From assembly GCA_963933885.1 (NCBI GenBank), contig CAWVWF010000032.1, positions 1 through 22,227 on the forward strand: a stretch of DNA of 22,227 nucleotides. Direction: 5' to 3'. The notes under the pieces were generated by a model that did not search any database, was not told the origin of the DNA, and saw only the letters and a program-made list of their open reading frames with translations. Numbering within the stretch: the first letter of the stretch is position 1; each line of letters opens with the position of its first letter. The DNA is from CAWVWF01 sp963933885. Lineage in GTDB: Bacteria; Bacteroidota; Bacteroidia; Flavobacteriales_C; GCA-002722245. Below, piece by piece: positions 14,314 through 21,921 of the stretch. Made by a program: the position numbers and the translations under genes.

Positions 14314-15065
14314 TGAGATTTTTAACTTTTCTTGCACTTTCATTTTTCATTTCCTTAAATACTTATTCACAAGGGTGGATTGATGGAGGAATTAAAGGAG
14401 GATTTGGAGTAACACAACTTATAAATCAAAATGTCTGGGACAACTCAGAAGTTGTGAATAAAATTTCATTCGGAAAGAGTTTTGGAGGGAAATTAGGATT
14501 AAACTTCAATTTAAACTATCAAATAACAGTAGATTTCATATACACTTTGGCTAGTCAAGAATTTGAATTCCAACCGAACAACCAAGGACTTAAAACAAGA
14601 TCAAAATTTATTTCTTACAATTCCTTTGATATTCCTTTATTGTTTAGAAGAAATAGTGACAATGGAAGTTTCTTAGAAATAGGACCTCAAATTAGCTTTA
14701 TAAAAAATGTAGAACAAGAGTTTTTGGGGGTTACAAAAAACATGGAAACTAGTTTTCAAAAAACAAATTTCGGAGCTGTAGTAGGTATTGGAAGTTTTAT
14801 GATGGGATCCAAAAACCTGTATCTAGTTTTTGGACTTAGAGCTCATTATGGTTTTCAAGACATCCTTTCTGACGAGGGAGGTAAAAACTCTAACGTTTAC
14901 TTCCCAGTAAATGATGGACAATTGAACACAGGTGTTGACACCTTCGAATTTGAGAGTTATAAAAAAACTTCTCCAATAAGTTTACTTGCTTATTTAGAAG
15001 TTAATTATGATCTTGCGTACATCGTTAGATCAAACTGTAAAAGAACTGCTTTAAAATTCTTTTAA
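14313..15065 (+). CDS. Outer-membrane beta-barrel protein (porin/PorT-like)
   Basis: A 250-aa protein with a short signal peptide (1-19, cleavage near 'NTYSQG'). The rest alternates polar and hydrophobic residues in beta-strand-like stretches, for example 'GIKGGFGVTQLI', 'KSFGGKLGLNFNLNYQITVDF', 'GSFLEIGPQISFI' and 'NLYLVFGLRAHYGF'. This pattern is typical of the small Bacteroidota barrels annotated as porin family or outer-membrane beta-barrel domain. The substrate or partner is unknown. Its stop codon overlaps the mazG stop codon on the opposite strand through the shared TTAA. Confidence 0.75.
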   Translation: MRFLTFLALSFFISLNTYSQGWIDGGIKGGFGVTQLINQNVWDNSEVVNKISFGKSFGGKLGLNFNLNYQITVDFIYTLASQEFEFQPNNQGLKTRSKFISYNSFDIPLLFRRNSDNGSFLEIGPQISFIKNVEQEFLGVTKNMETSFQKTNFGAVVGIGSFMMGSKNLYLVFGLRAHYGFQDILSDEGGKNSNVYFPVNDGQLNTGVDTFEFESYKKTSPISLLAYLEVNYDLAYIVRSNCKRTALKFF

Positions 15066-15856
15066 TCTTTATTTAACTGATTCAGCTTAGCAGATTCCCA
15101 AAATTTCTCCATTTCATTTAATGACATGGTTTTCATGTCTAAACCTTTTGATCTAATTGCTAATTCCATTTCAGTAAAACGTTTAAGGAACTTCTTATTA
15201 GTTCGCTCTAAGGCGTCTTCTGGATTGATGCCTACAAAACTAGCATATTTGACAAGTGAAAAGAGAACATCGCCAAACTCCTCTTCCATTTTCTTCAGAT
15301 CTTGATTTTTTTCCTCTATTTGAAATTCTTTAATTTCTTCTTGCACTTTAGCCCAAGCTTGACTTTTATCATCCCAGTCAAAGCCAATGCCTTTTACTTT
15401 ATCTTGAATTCTAATAGCTTTAACTAACGCTGGTAAAGATTTCGGAACCCCTTGCAATACGGTTTTATCTAATCCACCCTTACCTTTTTCTTGCAGCTTA
15501 ATTTTTTCCCAATTTGCTTTAACTGCTTCTTCGGTCTCAGCCTTTGTGTCTCCGTAAATATGAGGGTGACGGCGAATTAACTTTTCGCAAACAAACTCTA
15601 GAACATCTGCAATATCAAATGCTTTTTGTTCACTTGCTATTTTTGAATAAAAAACTAAGTGAAGCATTAAGTCTCCAATCTCCCCCTTAAGCTCATCCAT
15701 ATCATTCTCTAATATCGCATCACATAATTCGTATGTTTCTTCAATAGTAAGATGACGTAAAGAATCTAAAGTCTGTTTTTTATCCCATGGACATTCGGCT
15801 CTTAAGTCGTCCATGATATTTAAGAGCCTCTCGAATTGTGCAAGTTTTTTATCCAT
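15062..15856 (-). CDS. mazG: Nucleoside triphosphate pyrophosphohydrolase MazG
   Basis: A 264-aa cytosolic protein with two MazG folds. It hydrolyses (d)NTPs to NMP and pyrophosphate and acts in house-cleaning. The first domain has 'CPWDKKQT' (22-29), 'EETYE' (39-43) and 'ELKGEIGDLMLH', where Glu59 and Asp62 complete the metal site. 'RRHPHIYGD' is also typical. The second domain repeats the theme with 'EIKEF' and 'EEEFGDVLFSLVKYASF'. The start is ATG 15856, 15 bases after the stop of the upstream secreted-protein gene. A perfect -7 box ends four bases before the ATG. Confidence 0.93.
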   Translation of the reverse strand: MDKKLAQFERLLNIMDDLRAECPWDKKQTLDSLRHLTIEETYELCDAILENDMDELKGEIGDLMLHLVFYSKIASEQKAFDIADVLEFVCEKLIRRHPHIYGDTKAETEEAVKANWEKIKLQEKGKGGLDKTVLQGVPKSLPALVKAIRIQDKVKGIGFDWDDKSQAWAKVQEEIKEFQIEEKNQDLKKMEEEFGDVLFSLVKYASFVGINPEDALERTNKKFLKRFTEMELAIRSKGLDMKTMSLNEMEKFWESAKLNQLNKD

Positions 15857-15860
15857 CTTG

Positions 15861-15868
15861 CAAACTTA
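15861..15868 (-). promoter_or_regulatory. Possible -7 box of mazG giving a leaderless transcript
   Basis: TAAGTTTG on the minus strand matches TAnnTTTG exactly and ends four bases before the mazG ATG. No -33 TTG is evident, so chance occurrence cannot be excluded. Confidence 0.35.
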
Positions 15869-15871
15869 CAA

Positions 15872-17125
15872 CTATTGTAAAAAGGAATCTAATAATGAAT
15901 TGAATTCTAACTCCGTTTTATATTCTGGTTTTAAAACTATTGATTTAATGTATCCGAGCGTAACTTGAGAATAAGCAACCAAGTACCCATCTCCTTTCTT
16001 TAGGTAAGCAACAACATAAGCCGTTTCTCCAACGGGAACTTTGTTAAACTGATATTGATTTGTATAATTTGAATTTGCCATACCTGGCACAATTACATTA
16101 CGCTTCTTAAACACGAGCCTGGCATTAAATTCATCTATCGCGCCTTCAACTGTCAGTTTTAAAACACATGGATTTCTAACACTTAGTATTCTATCACAAT
16201 TGACCCAACCAATTTTTTTACATTTTAAAAGTAAATGCTCTTCTGTATCTGCATCACCTGATTTATAGTCCTTAGGAGTGGTTTTCTTAACTCTAATTTT
16301 ATTCTTATTCTGCTTGTTAATTTCTCCTTCATCAAACATAGTAGTGTATGCAAAAGACCTAGAATCAGCCTTCCATTCAACATTCCCATTTCTTACATCC
16401 CCATAATACGCTTTATAATTAGATCCATCTTCAGGGCGCTTAATGTAAACCTGAAATGACTTATTATTTCCGATTTTCAACTCTTTATCTCCTGAATAAC
16501 TTTGAATATAAAATGTAGATGCTGTTTCTAAAACTTCGTCTTTACCTCCTGAAGCCAGTGCTCCTTTTATAAAATCTTTTTTATTTGCAAACTCCCAAAG
16601 ACAAAGACTAATTGTCCCCTTTTGAGCAATACCTCTTTCGTCAACAAAACTGTTTGGTTCAAAAACAAATACATTCCCATACTTGGTTTTGAAAAATTGT
16701 TTTTGATTACCAACAACTGTAAAACATTGTTGTTCAATACTGGTTAAATCGATTCTTCCGCTTACTGAAAACTGTGCTTTGGGTTTAAAAAGAATTACTT
16801 TTGGAACTCCATTATAGTCTACTTTGATATTACTCGACTTACAACCGATTCCTATAAAAAAATCTCTAATACTTCTTGATCTTTTCTTTGCTAATTGAAT
16901 GATATCATACCTACTCCAGTTCTCTTCATTTTCACCGGTTATTTTAATCTTAGCAAAATTCTTCTCGTGTAATTTGTTATAAATTCCTGAGGCTTGTTTT
17001 ATGACTTGATGTGTTAATTTTGTAGCTCCTGTTCTAAATTTAATTTCCTGAATTTGGATTCCATTATTGGAAAACAAAAACGTACTCCATAGAAGTACCA
17101 AGCATAATAACTGTCTTTTTAACAT
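15872..17125 (-). CDS. Secreted protein with degenerate OmpA-like N-terminus
   Basis: A 417-aa protein. A signal peptide spans about 1-20 ('LLCLVLLWSTFLFSNNG'). Residues about 22-115 resemble an OmpA-like domain: 'IKFRTGATKL', then 'KIKITGENEEN', then 'LAKKRSRSIRDFFIGIG'. The usual peptidoglycan-contact residues are not clearly kept. The middle is beta-rich ('FVFEPNSFVDERGIAQKGTI'). Near residue 305 is 'KKIGWVNCDRI', a motif I recall from Bacteroidota surface proteins. The C-terminal 90 residues look like another beta-sandwich. The function is not recognised. A GGGGG run sits just before the ATG. It is 72 bases downstream of a small secreted-protein gene and probably cotranscribed with it. 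Confidence 0.7.
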   Translation of the reverse strand: MLKRQLLCLVLLWSTFLFSNNGIQIQEIKFRTGATKLTHQVIKQASGIYNKLHEKNFAKIKITGENEENWSRYDIIQLAKKRSRSIRDFFIGIGCKSSNIKVDYNGVPKVILFKPKAQFSVSGRIDLTSIEQQCFTVVGNQKQFFKTKYGNVFVFEPNSFVDERGIAQKGTISLCLWEFANKKDFIKGALASGGKDEVLETASTFYIQSYSGDKELKIGNNKSFQVYIKRPEDGSNYKAYYGDVRNGNVEWKADSRSFAYTTMFDEGEINKQNKNKIRVKKTTPKDYKSGDADTEEHLLLKCKKIGWVNCDRILSVRNPCVLKLTVEGAIDEFNARLVFKKRNVIVPGMANSNYTNQYQFNKVPVGETAYVVAYLKKGDGYLVAYSQVTLGYIKSIVLKPEYKTELEFNSLLDSFLQ

Positions 17126-17197
17126 ATCCCCCGAATTTAAGCTTATGCTTAAGGCAACGTTATTAGAACAGCTTTATTGCACGAATACAATTAATAT

Positions 17198-17632
17198 TTA
17201 TTTTTTGTAAACCGCTGGTCTGCTTTCGTTTCCATCAGCATCAATAAAAGAAATTTTACATTCATATTTTCTTAGCAAATCAAATTCACCAATACCAATA
17301 TAAAGTATATTCCGTGTGGTGTAATAACTAACTACTCCCTCAACGTTTTTTGCTGCTTCCCAATCATTTGGAATAACAATATCCGAAACAACTTTCTTTT
17401 TTGTTCCATCAACTGGTTTCTCTAATTTTAAATGTATTTTTTTTATAAAAGAAGCGTCCTCAGGAAGAGTCGTCATGTAATACAGTTTACATTTTAATTC
17501 ATTATCAGAGTTTCTATACCCGGTTAAAGTTACCATCAAACTTTGAGGTGATGGAATTACATCAGCTGGTATAAAAGACGCAAATATTGATACTAAAAGA
17601 GCGCTCAATAAAAATAATTTTGTTTTTCTCAT
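17198..17632 (-). CDS. Small secreted protein of unknown function
   Basis: A 144-aa protein from ATG 17632; the frame also allows a TTG two codons earlier. Residues 1-23 form a signal peptide ('KLFLLSALLVSIFASF' then 'IPADV'). The mature part is short and probably all-beta: 'SLMVTLTGYR', 'KCKLYYMTTLP', 'VEGVVSYYTTRNILYIGIG', 'KCKISFIDADGNESRP'-like strands. It has two cysteines, enough for one disulfide. It is not a family I recognise. It is divergent from prfC with about 110 bases between the two start codons, and is followed by the OmpA-like secreted protein. Confidence 0.65.
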   Translation of the reverse strand: MRKTKLFLLSALLVSIFASFIPADVIPSPQSLMVTLTGYRNSDNELKCKLYYMTTLPEDASFIKKIHLKLEKPVDGTKKKVVSDIVIPNDWEAAKNVEGVVSYYTTRNILYIGIGEFDLLRKYECKISFIDADGNESRPAVYKK

Positions 17633-17717
17633 TTGCAAAATAGACTGTACAAGTTAATTTAACTACGAAAGTTACTAATCATAGTTTCCTTTAAGGTGTT
17701 TTTTATTTACGATAAGT

Positions 17718-17725
17718 TATCTTTG
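17718..17725 (+). promoter_or_regulatory. -7 box of prfC
   Basis: TATCTTTG, a perfect match to TAnnTTTG, ends 18 bases before the ATG at 17744. It lies inside the in-frame extension that would begin at GTG 17696, which argues that 17744 is the true start. Confidence 0.6.
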
Positions 17726-17743
17726 CACTTTAAACAAACTAAA

Positions 17744-19327
17744 ATGTCCAAACTTCAAGAAGAGATTAACTTAAGAAGAACTTTTGCTATCGTATCTCAC
17801 CCAGATGCAGGTAAAACAACTTTAACGGAAAAATTACTTCTTTTTGGAGGAGCTATTCAAACAGCAGGTGCTGTTAAGTCAAACAAAATCACGAAGACAG
17901 CCACTTCGGATTTTATGGAGATTGAAAAACAGAGAGGGATTTCTGTTGCAACTTCCGTAATGGGATTCAACTATAAAGGCTTAAAAATAAATATTCTTGA
18001 TACACCTGGTCACAAAGATTTTGCTGAAGACACATATAGAACTTTAACAGCTGCAGATAGTGTAATTGTTGTAGTAGATGTTGCAAAAGGAGTTGAGAAA
18101 CAAACTGAAAAATTAGTTTCTGTTTGTAAAATGAGAGAAACACCTATCATTGTTTTCATAAACAAATTAGATAGATACGGAAAAGACGCATTTGATTTAC
18201 TTGATGAGATTGAAAGAAAATTAGGAATAAATGTACACCCATTATCTTGGCCGATTGGACAAGGAGATGAATTTCAAGGTGTATATAATATCTTCGAAAA
18301 GAAATTAAACCTTTTCTCACCTGATAATAAACAAAAAATTGGTGATGTAATTAATATTAAAGATATTCATTCTGATGAAATCAATGAGTATGTTGGTGAT
18401 GACGTTGCAGATGAATTTAGAAGTGAACTTGAATTAATTGAAACAGTTTATCCAAATTATACAAATGATGAATACTTAAAAGGTAATATTTCTCCTGTGT
18501 TTTTCGGGTCGGCTTTAAATAATTTTGGGATTCAAGAATTACTAGATTGTTTTATAAGAATTGCTCCATCTCCACAACCTAAAGAATCTGATTTAAGAAC
18601 TGTAAATCCAGAAGAAGAAAAATTCTCTGGTTTTGTATTTAAGATTCATGCTAATATGGATCCTAAGCATAGGGATAGAATTGCTTTTGTTAAAATTGTT
18701 TCAGGTAAATTTGAGCGTAATACTAACTATCACCATGTTAGATTAGGAAAGAAACTTAAATTTAGTAATCCAACTACTTTTATGGCGTCAAAAAAGAGCG
18801 TTATTGATGAGGCTGTAGCTGGTGATATAGTTGGATTATATGATTCTGGTAATTTTAAAATTGGAGACACATTAACTGAGGGTGAAAAATTCATGTATGG
18901 AGGAATTCCTTCTTTCTCTCCTGAACAGTTTAAATACATTGAGAATGATGACCCAATGAAGACTAAACAACTTAATAAGGGTATTAATCAATTAATGGAT
19001 GAAGGAGTTGCCCAATTATTCACGAAAATTGATAACAACAGAAAAATAATTGGTACAGTCGGTCAACTTCAATATGAGGTTATCCAATACAGACTTGAGC
19101 ATGAATATAATGCTAGATGTAGATATGAACCAGTAAACTTATTTAAAGCATGTTGGATTACTAGTGAGAATCAAGAACAGTTGAAAGACTTTAAAATGAG
19201 GAAACTACATAACATGGCAAAAGATAAAGAAGGTAGAGACGTGTTCTTAGCTGACTCAAGATATGCTTTAGAGATTTCTCAGGAAAAATATCCTGATATT
19301 ACTTTTCATTTCACAAGTGAATTCTAA
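17744..19327 (+). CDS. prfC: Peptide chain release factor 3 (RF3)
   Basis: A 527-aa translational GTPase that removes RF1/RF2 from the ribosome after termination. The GTPase motifs are complete: 'HPDAGKTT' (19-26, G1), 'QRGIS' (63-67, G2), 'DTPGH' (86-90, G3) and 'NKLD' (140-143, G4). The beta-barrel domain II and the RF3 C-terminal domain follow ('KFSGFVFKIHANMDPKHRDR', 'IGTVGQLQYEVIQYRLEHEY'). The N-terminus 'MSKLQEEINLRRTFAIVSH' is the standard RF3 start, and a -7 box lies just upstream. The stop codon is one base from the stop of the convergent gene, leaving no room for a terminator. Confidence 0.96.
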   Translation: MSKLQEEINLRRTFAIVSHPDAGKTTLTEKLLLFGGAIQTAGAVKSNKITKTATSDFMEIEKQRGISVATSVMGFNYKGLKINILDTPGHKDFAEDTYRTLTAADSVIVVVDVAKGVEKQTEKLVSVCKMRETPIIVFINKLDRYGKDAFDLLDEIERKLGINVHPLSWPIGQGDEFQGVYNIFEKKLNLFSPDNKQKIGDVINIKDIHSDEINEYVGDDVADEFRSELELIETVYPNYTNDEYLKGNISPVFFGSALNNFGIQELLDCFIRIAPSPQPKESDLRTVNPEEEKFSGFVFKIHANMDPKHRDRIAFVKIVSGKFERNTNYHHVRLGKKLKFSNPTTFMASKKSVIDEAVAGDIVGLYDSGNFKIGDTLTEGEKFMYGGIPSFSPEQFKYIENDDPMKTKQLNKGINQLMDEGVAQLFTKIDNNRKIIGTVGQLQYEVIQYRLEHEYNARCRYEPVNLFKACWITSENQEQLKDFKMRKLHNMAKDKEGRDVFLADSRYALEISQEKYPDITFHFTSEF

Positions 19328-19328
19328 A

Positions 19329-19994
19329 CTACTTTTGAGTTGTTTTAACTAACAAGCCCATTGCCATCTTAGTTACTTGAACTTCAATTCCATTAACGTT
19401 ATATTCTCTCCAGTAACCATCTGGACGGCCAAACCTATAACTCCCTGAAGCCATAATTTTCTTTGAGGAATAGTAATATGTGCATGAACCATTTGGTTGC
19501 CCACTTTTATATTCTATTTCTTGACAAACAGTTCCAGTAAATCGATAAATTTTCAAAATACCAGTTCCATCTAAAAAGTCACCATTATTTACTAATTCCC
19601 CTTTTACATCAAAATATTTAACATTCCAAAGCTTTCCTGCAGAGTAAAACATTTCGGCAAACTTACTTCCTGTTGTCGGGTTATAAATAATAGTTAATCC
19701 TTCTCTAACTTTTTTCTTAATAGAAACCTCTCTCCTCATGTTTCCATTTTTATAAACCTCTAACTTGTTCTCTCCTTCCTTTTCAATCGTATATGTCCCA
19801 TATCTATCATTACAACTCCCCTCACCTGAAGCCCAGTCAGTTATACATGATCTGCTATTTCTTATTATCTCATTTAAAGAGTTATATACGTATGACTTTA
19901 CAGAATCATTCTTAATTCGATAGACCTCAATATCATATTGACTGAAAGCTATACTTGAAAATAATAAAGCGATTACTGTTATAATATTTTTCAT
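19329..19994 (-). CDS. Secreted MORN/YwqK-like repeat protein
   Basis: A 221-aa protein with a signal peptide (1-18, 'IALLFSSIAFSQ'). The second half carries MORN-variant repeats of the kind often labelled YwqK-family antitoxin. Examples are 'GILKIYRFTGTVCQEIEYKS', 'GQPNGSCTYYYSSKKIMAS' and 'GSYRFGRPDGYWREYNVNG'. No toxin gene is adjacent, and the signal peptide argues for an envelope role, so I do not call it an antitoxin. There are four cysteines, with C55 and C62 close together. The ATG shares one base with the stop of the sensor gene upstream (TAATG), which suggests the two are made together. Confidence 0.75.
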   Translation of the reverse strand: MKNIITVIALLFSSIAFSQYDIEVYRIKNDSVKSYVYNSLNEIIRNSRSCITDWASGEGSCNDRYGTYTIEKEGENKLEVYKNGNMRREVSIKKKVREGLTIIYNPTTGSKFAEMFYSAGKLWNVKYFDVKGELVNNGDFLDGTGILKIYRFTGTVCQEIEYKSGQPNGSCTYYYSSKKIMASGSYRFGRPDGYWREYNVNGIEVQVTKMAMGLLVKTTQK

Positions 19995-21838
19995 TATGAT
20001 CTCTTTTTCAACTTTTCGATTTCGTTTATATAAGCAGTCTCTCTATCTTCATAAGTATCTTGAGTTGCTTTCATTTCTTCAATATTCTGCTTCATCATTT
20101 CTTCTTGCGACCTCATTTCTTCTTGCATTATTCTTGAATTACTTAATAAATCTTTAGTCTGAACACTCACCCTAGTACTCGATAAAGTACCAGCAATAGC
20201 AGTTCCCAATCCCTCTAAAAACTCAATTTCTTCATCAGAAAGTTCTTTAAAACTTGCAAGCTCTATTACACCTAAGATTTCATCATTATATTTTAAAGGA
20301 AGAATAATTACACACTTAGGTAAAGAGTCACCTAAACCAGAAGTAATTAAGAAATAATCATCTGGAATTTCAGTAAGAATTACTGTCTCTCCTTCTTTCC
20401 AACACTCCCCTATTAAACCTTCTCCTTTTTCCAATTCAACATCTAAAAACTTCTCGCGCTCATATGCATAAACACCTTTTACGCTTAATACTTCTATGCC
20501 TTCAGATTTATCTTCTACAACATAAAAAGCACCTTGATTACCTTTTATATACTTCACTAGGTTGCAAATCACCTCGTAACATAAAGACTCAACTCCATCT
20601 TTATTCTCTTGAAGTATATTTGCAAACTTTGCCATACCTTCAGTTCTCCATGCTCTTAAATGATCCTTATCAGCATTTAATTTAAGCTTAACTTGCATCT
20701 CCATAATTGCTTTTGCAATTGCATCATCAGCAAATTCATTTTTGTATTCCTCAGATAATTCACCTTGACCAATCGATCTAGCATAATTCGCAGCATATTC
20801 AATCCGATCAGTTAATTGATTTATAGATAAAGAAATTGTTCCAAGTTCATCAATATTTTCAACTTCTATTCTTTTAGGAAATGTTCCAGAAGAAAGTTCA
20901 TTTAGATTGTCTTTAATTGCATTTAACTTAGTAACAAGATTTCTAGTTAATTTATAAGCGAAAAAAATGCATACTAAAACTTGTAGAACTCCCAATATCG
21001 TAAAGCCAAAATACAAATAGTCCTTTTTCGATTCTACTTTTTCTCTAACTATTGTTTCAAGATCTTCACAAGAAGTAATAATTTTATCCGCATTTGCAAT
21101 TAAGGATGCTCTAATCCCAGTAGATCCAGTAAAACCAATTTCACTTGACAATGTGGAAAATTCGGTGAATTTAGCATGAACGTTTTCAAATGAAGTGACT
21201 AAACCTGTTGAATCCCCCTCTCCGCTCTCTGTTTCAATTAAACTATTAAGCGTATTTAATATCTCCGCTGATGCTTCCTTTGTTTCTTTCAAATTGAAAT
21301 TATACATAGCGTCAGACATCTCAATAATGATGATTTCATAGGGAGAATTATACATTTTAACCTTAGCTTTTAATTCCTCTAAAATTGCATTTAATTCTCC
21401 TGAAACTCCTTCAGAACCGAAACCTTGCTTTCTTATTTTCTCCTTAACCTCTTCAATTAAAGAAGTATATGTCTGAAAATGATCATTTAATTCCGTGAAT
21501 TTATTTTCGATACCATAGTCTTCAGTTAAAGGATGATCTAATAATTCAATAATTTCATCCATCATTTTTATTTGATAATCTTCTATTCCAGAAGCATAAA
21601 CAGATTCACCATTTTCTATGAAAACAGGATTTCTTTTATCAAACAAAAACATTTTATTTTCATTGTCCTTAACTCGATGAACATGATTTTTCAAAGTGTC
21701 AACTCGCTCAACATAAGAGCTATAGCCATCTAAAACGGAAAACAATTGTAGTACAGTAATTAACAGAGTTACACTCAGGAAAATGATAATCCCGAATGAG
21801 AAATAAGTTTTTGCTTTAAAACTTCTAGAATTTCGCAT
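19994..21838 (-). CDS. HAMP-GAF membrane sensor without an output domain
   Basis: A 614-aa protein. Transmembrane helix 1 spans about 13-33, and a helical periplasmic sensor region follows (about 40-272). Transmembrane helix 2 spans 274-296. A HAMP linker follows (297-350, 'IDELGTISLSINQLTDRI'), then a helical stretch, then a GAF domain (about 412-556, 'YVVEDKSEGIEVLSVKG' to 'LPLKYNDEILGVIELASF'). A long Glu/Met-rich coiled coil (560-612, 'MQEEMRSQEEMMKQNIEEMK') ends the protein. No kinase, cyclase, phosphatase or methyl-accepting tip is present. It probably signals through its coiled coil to a partner. A LuxR-type regulator gene lies 53 bases upstream, and a MORN-like protein gene overlaps it downstream. 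Confidence 0.82.
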   Translation of the reverse strand: MRNSRSFKAKTYFSFGIIIFLSVTLLITVLQLFSVLDGYSSYVERVDTLKNHVHRVKDNENKMFLFDKRNPVFIENGESVYASGIEDYQIKMMDEIIELLDHPLTEDYGIENKFTELNDHFQTYTSLIEEVKEKIRKQGFGSEGVSGELNAILEELKAKVKMYNSPYEIIIIEMSDAMYNFNLKETKEASAEILNTLNSLIETESGEGDSTGLVTSFENVHAKFTEFSTLSSEIGFTGSTGIRASLIANADKIITSCEDLETIVREKVESKKDYLYFGFTILGVLQVLVCIFFAYKLTRNLVTKLNAIKDNLNELSSGTFPKRIEVENIDELGTISLSINQLTDRIEYAANYARSIGQGELSEEYKNEFADDAIAKAIMEMQVKLKLNADKDHLRAWRTEGMAKFANILQENKDGVESLCYEVICNLVKYIKGNQGAFYVVEDKSEGIEVLSVKGVYAYEREKFLDVELEKGEGLIGECWKEGETVILTEIPDDYFLITSGLGDSLPKCVIILPLKYNDEILGVIELASFKELSDEEIEFLEGLGTAIAGTLSSTRVSVQTKDLLSNSRIMQEEMRSQEEMMKQNIEEMKATQDTYEDRETAYINEIEKLKKRS

Positions 21839-21842
21839 TAAA

Positions 21843-21850
21843 CAAACTTG
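21843..21850 (-). promoter_or_regulatory. Possible -7 box of the HAMP-GAF gene
   Basis: CAAGTTTG on the minus strand differs from TAnnTTTG at one position and ends four bases before the ATG at 21838. That would give a leaderless or near-leaderless mRNA. Confidence 0.25.
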
Positions 21851-21882
21851 AAATGGTTCGGGAACACTACGCGATTCTTAAT

Positions 21883-21921
21883 AAAAAGTTCCTAATGTTT
21901 CGAAGAAAAAAGGAACTCTTT
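21883..21921 (-). terminator. Weak terminator of the LuxR-type regulator gene
   Basis: On the minus strand AAAGAGTTCC (21921-21912) pairs with GGAACTTTTT (21892-21883), including one G-T pair, around a 19-base loop. The stop codon lies at the base of the loop, and T-rich bases follow. The left arm is inside the coding sequence. Confidence 0.4.

Noticed and set aside
15797..15828. Perfect 9-bp inverted repeat (GGCTCTTAA) in mazG codons 10-20
   Set aside because: No T-run follows on either strand and the loop is 14 bases. It could be chance, so I did not count it with the three embedded terminators.
17070..17105. Short hairpin followed by T-rich bases in the signal peptide of the OmpA-like protein
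   Set aside because: The stem is only 5-6 bp, too weak to call a terminator, though its position resembles the other three.
17696..17743. Upstream GTG start that would lengthen RF3 by 16 residues
   Set aside because: It contains the -7 box, and RF3 proteins begin at the later Met, so 17744 is used.
19329..19994. YwqK-type antitoxin of a toxin-antitoxin pair
   Set aside because: It has a signal peptide and no small toxin gene beside it. The name reflects the MORN-like repeat only.
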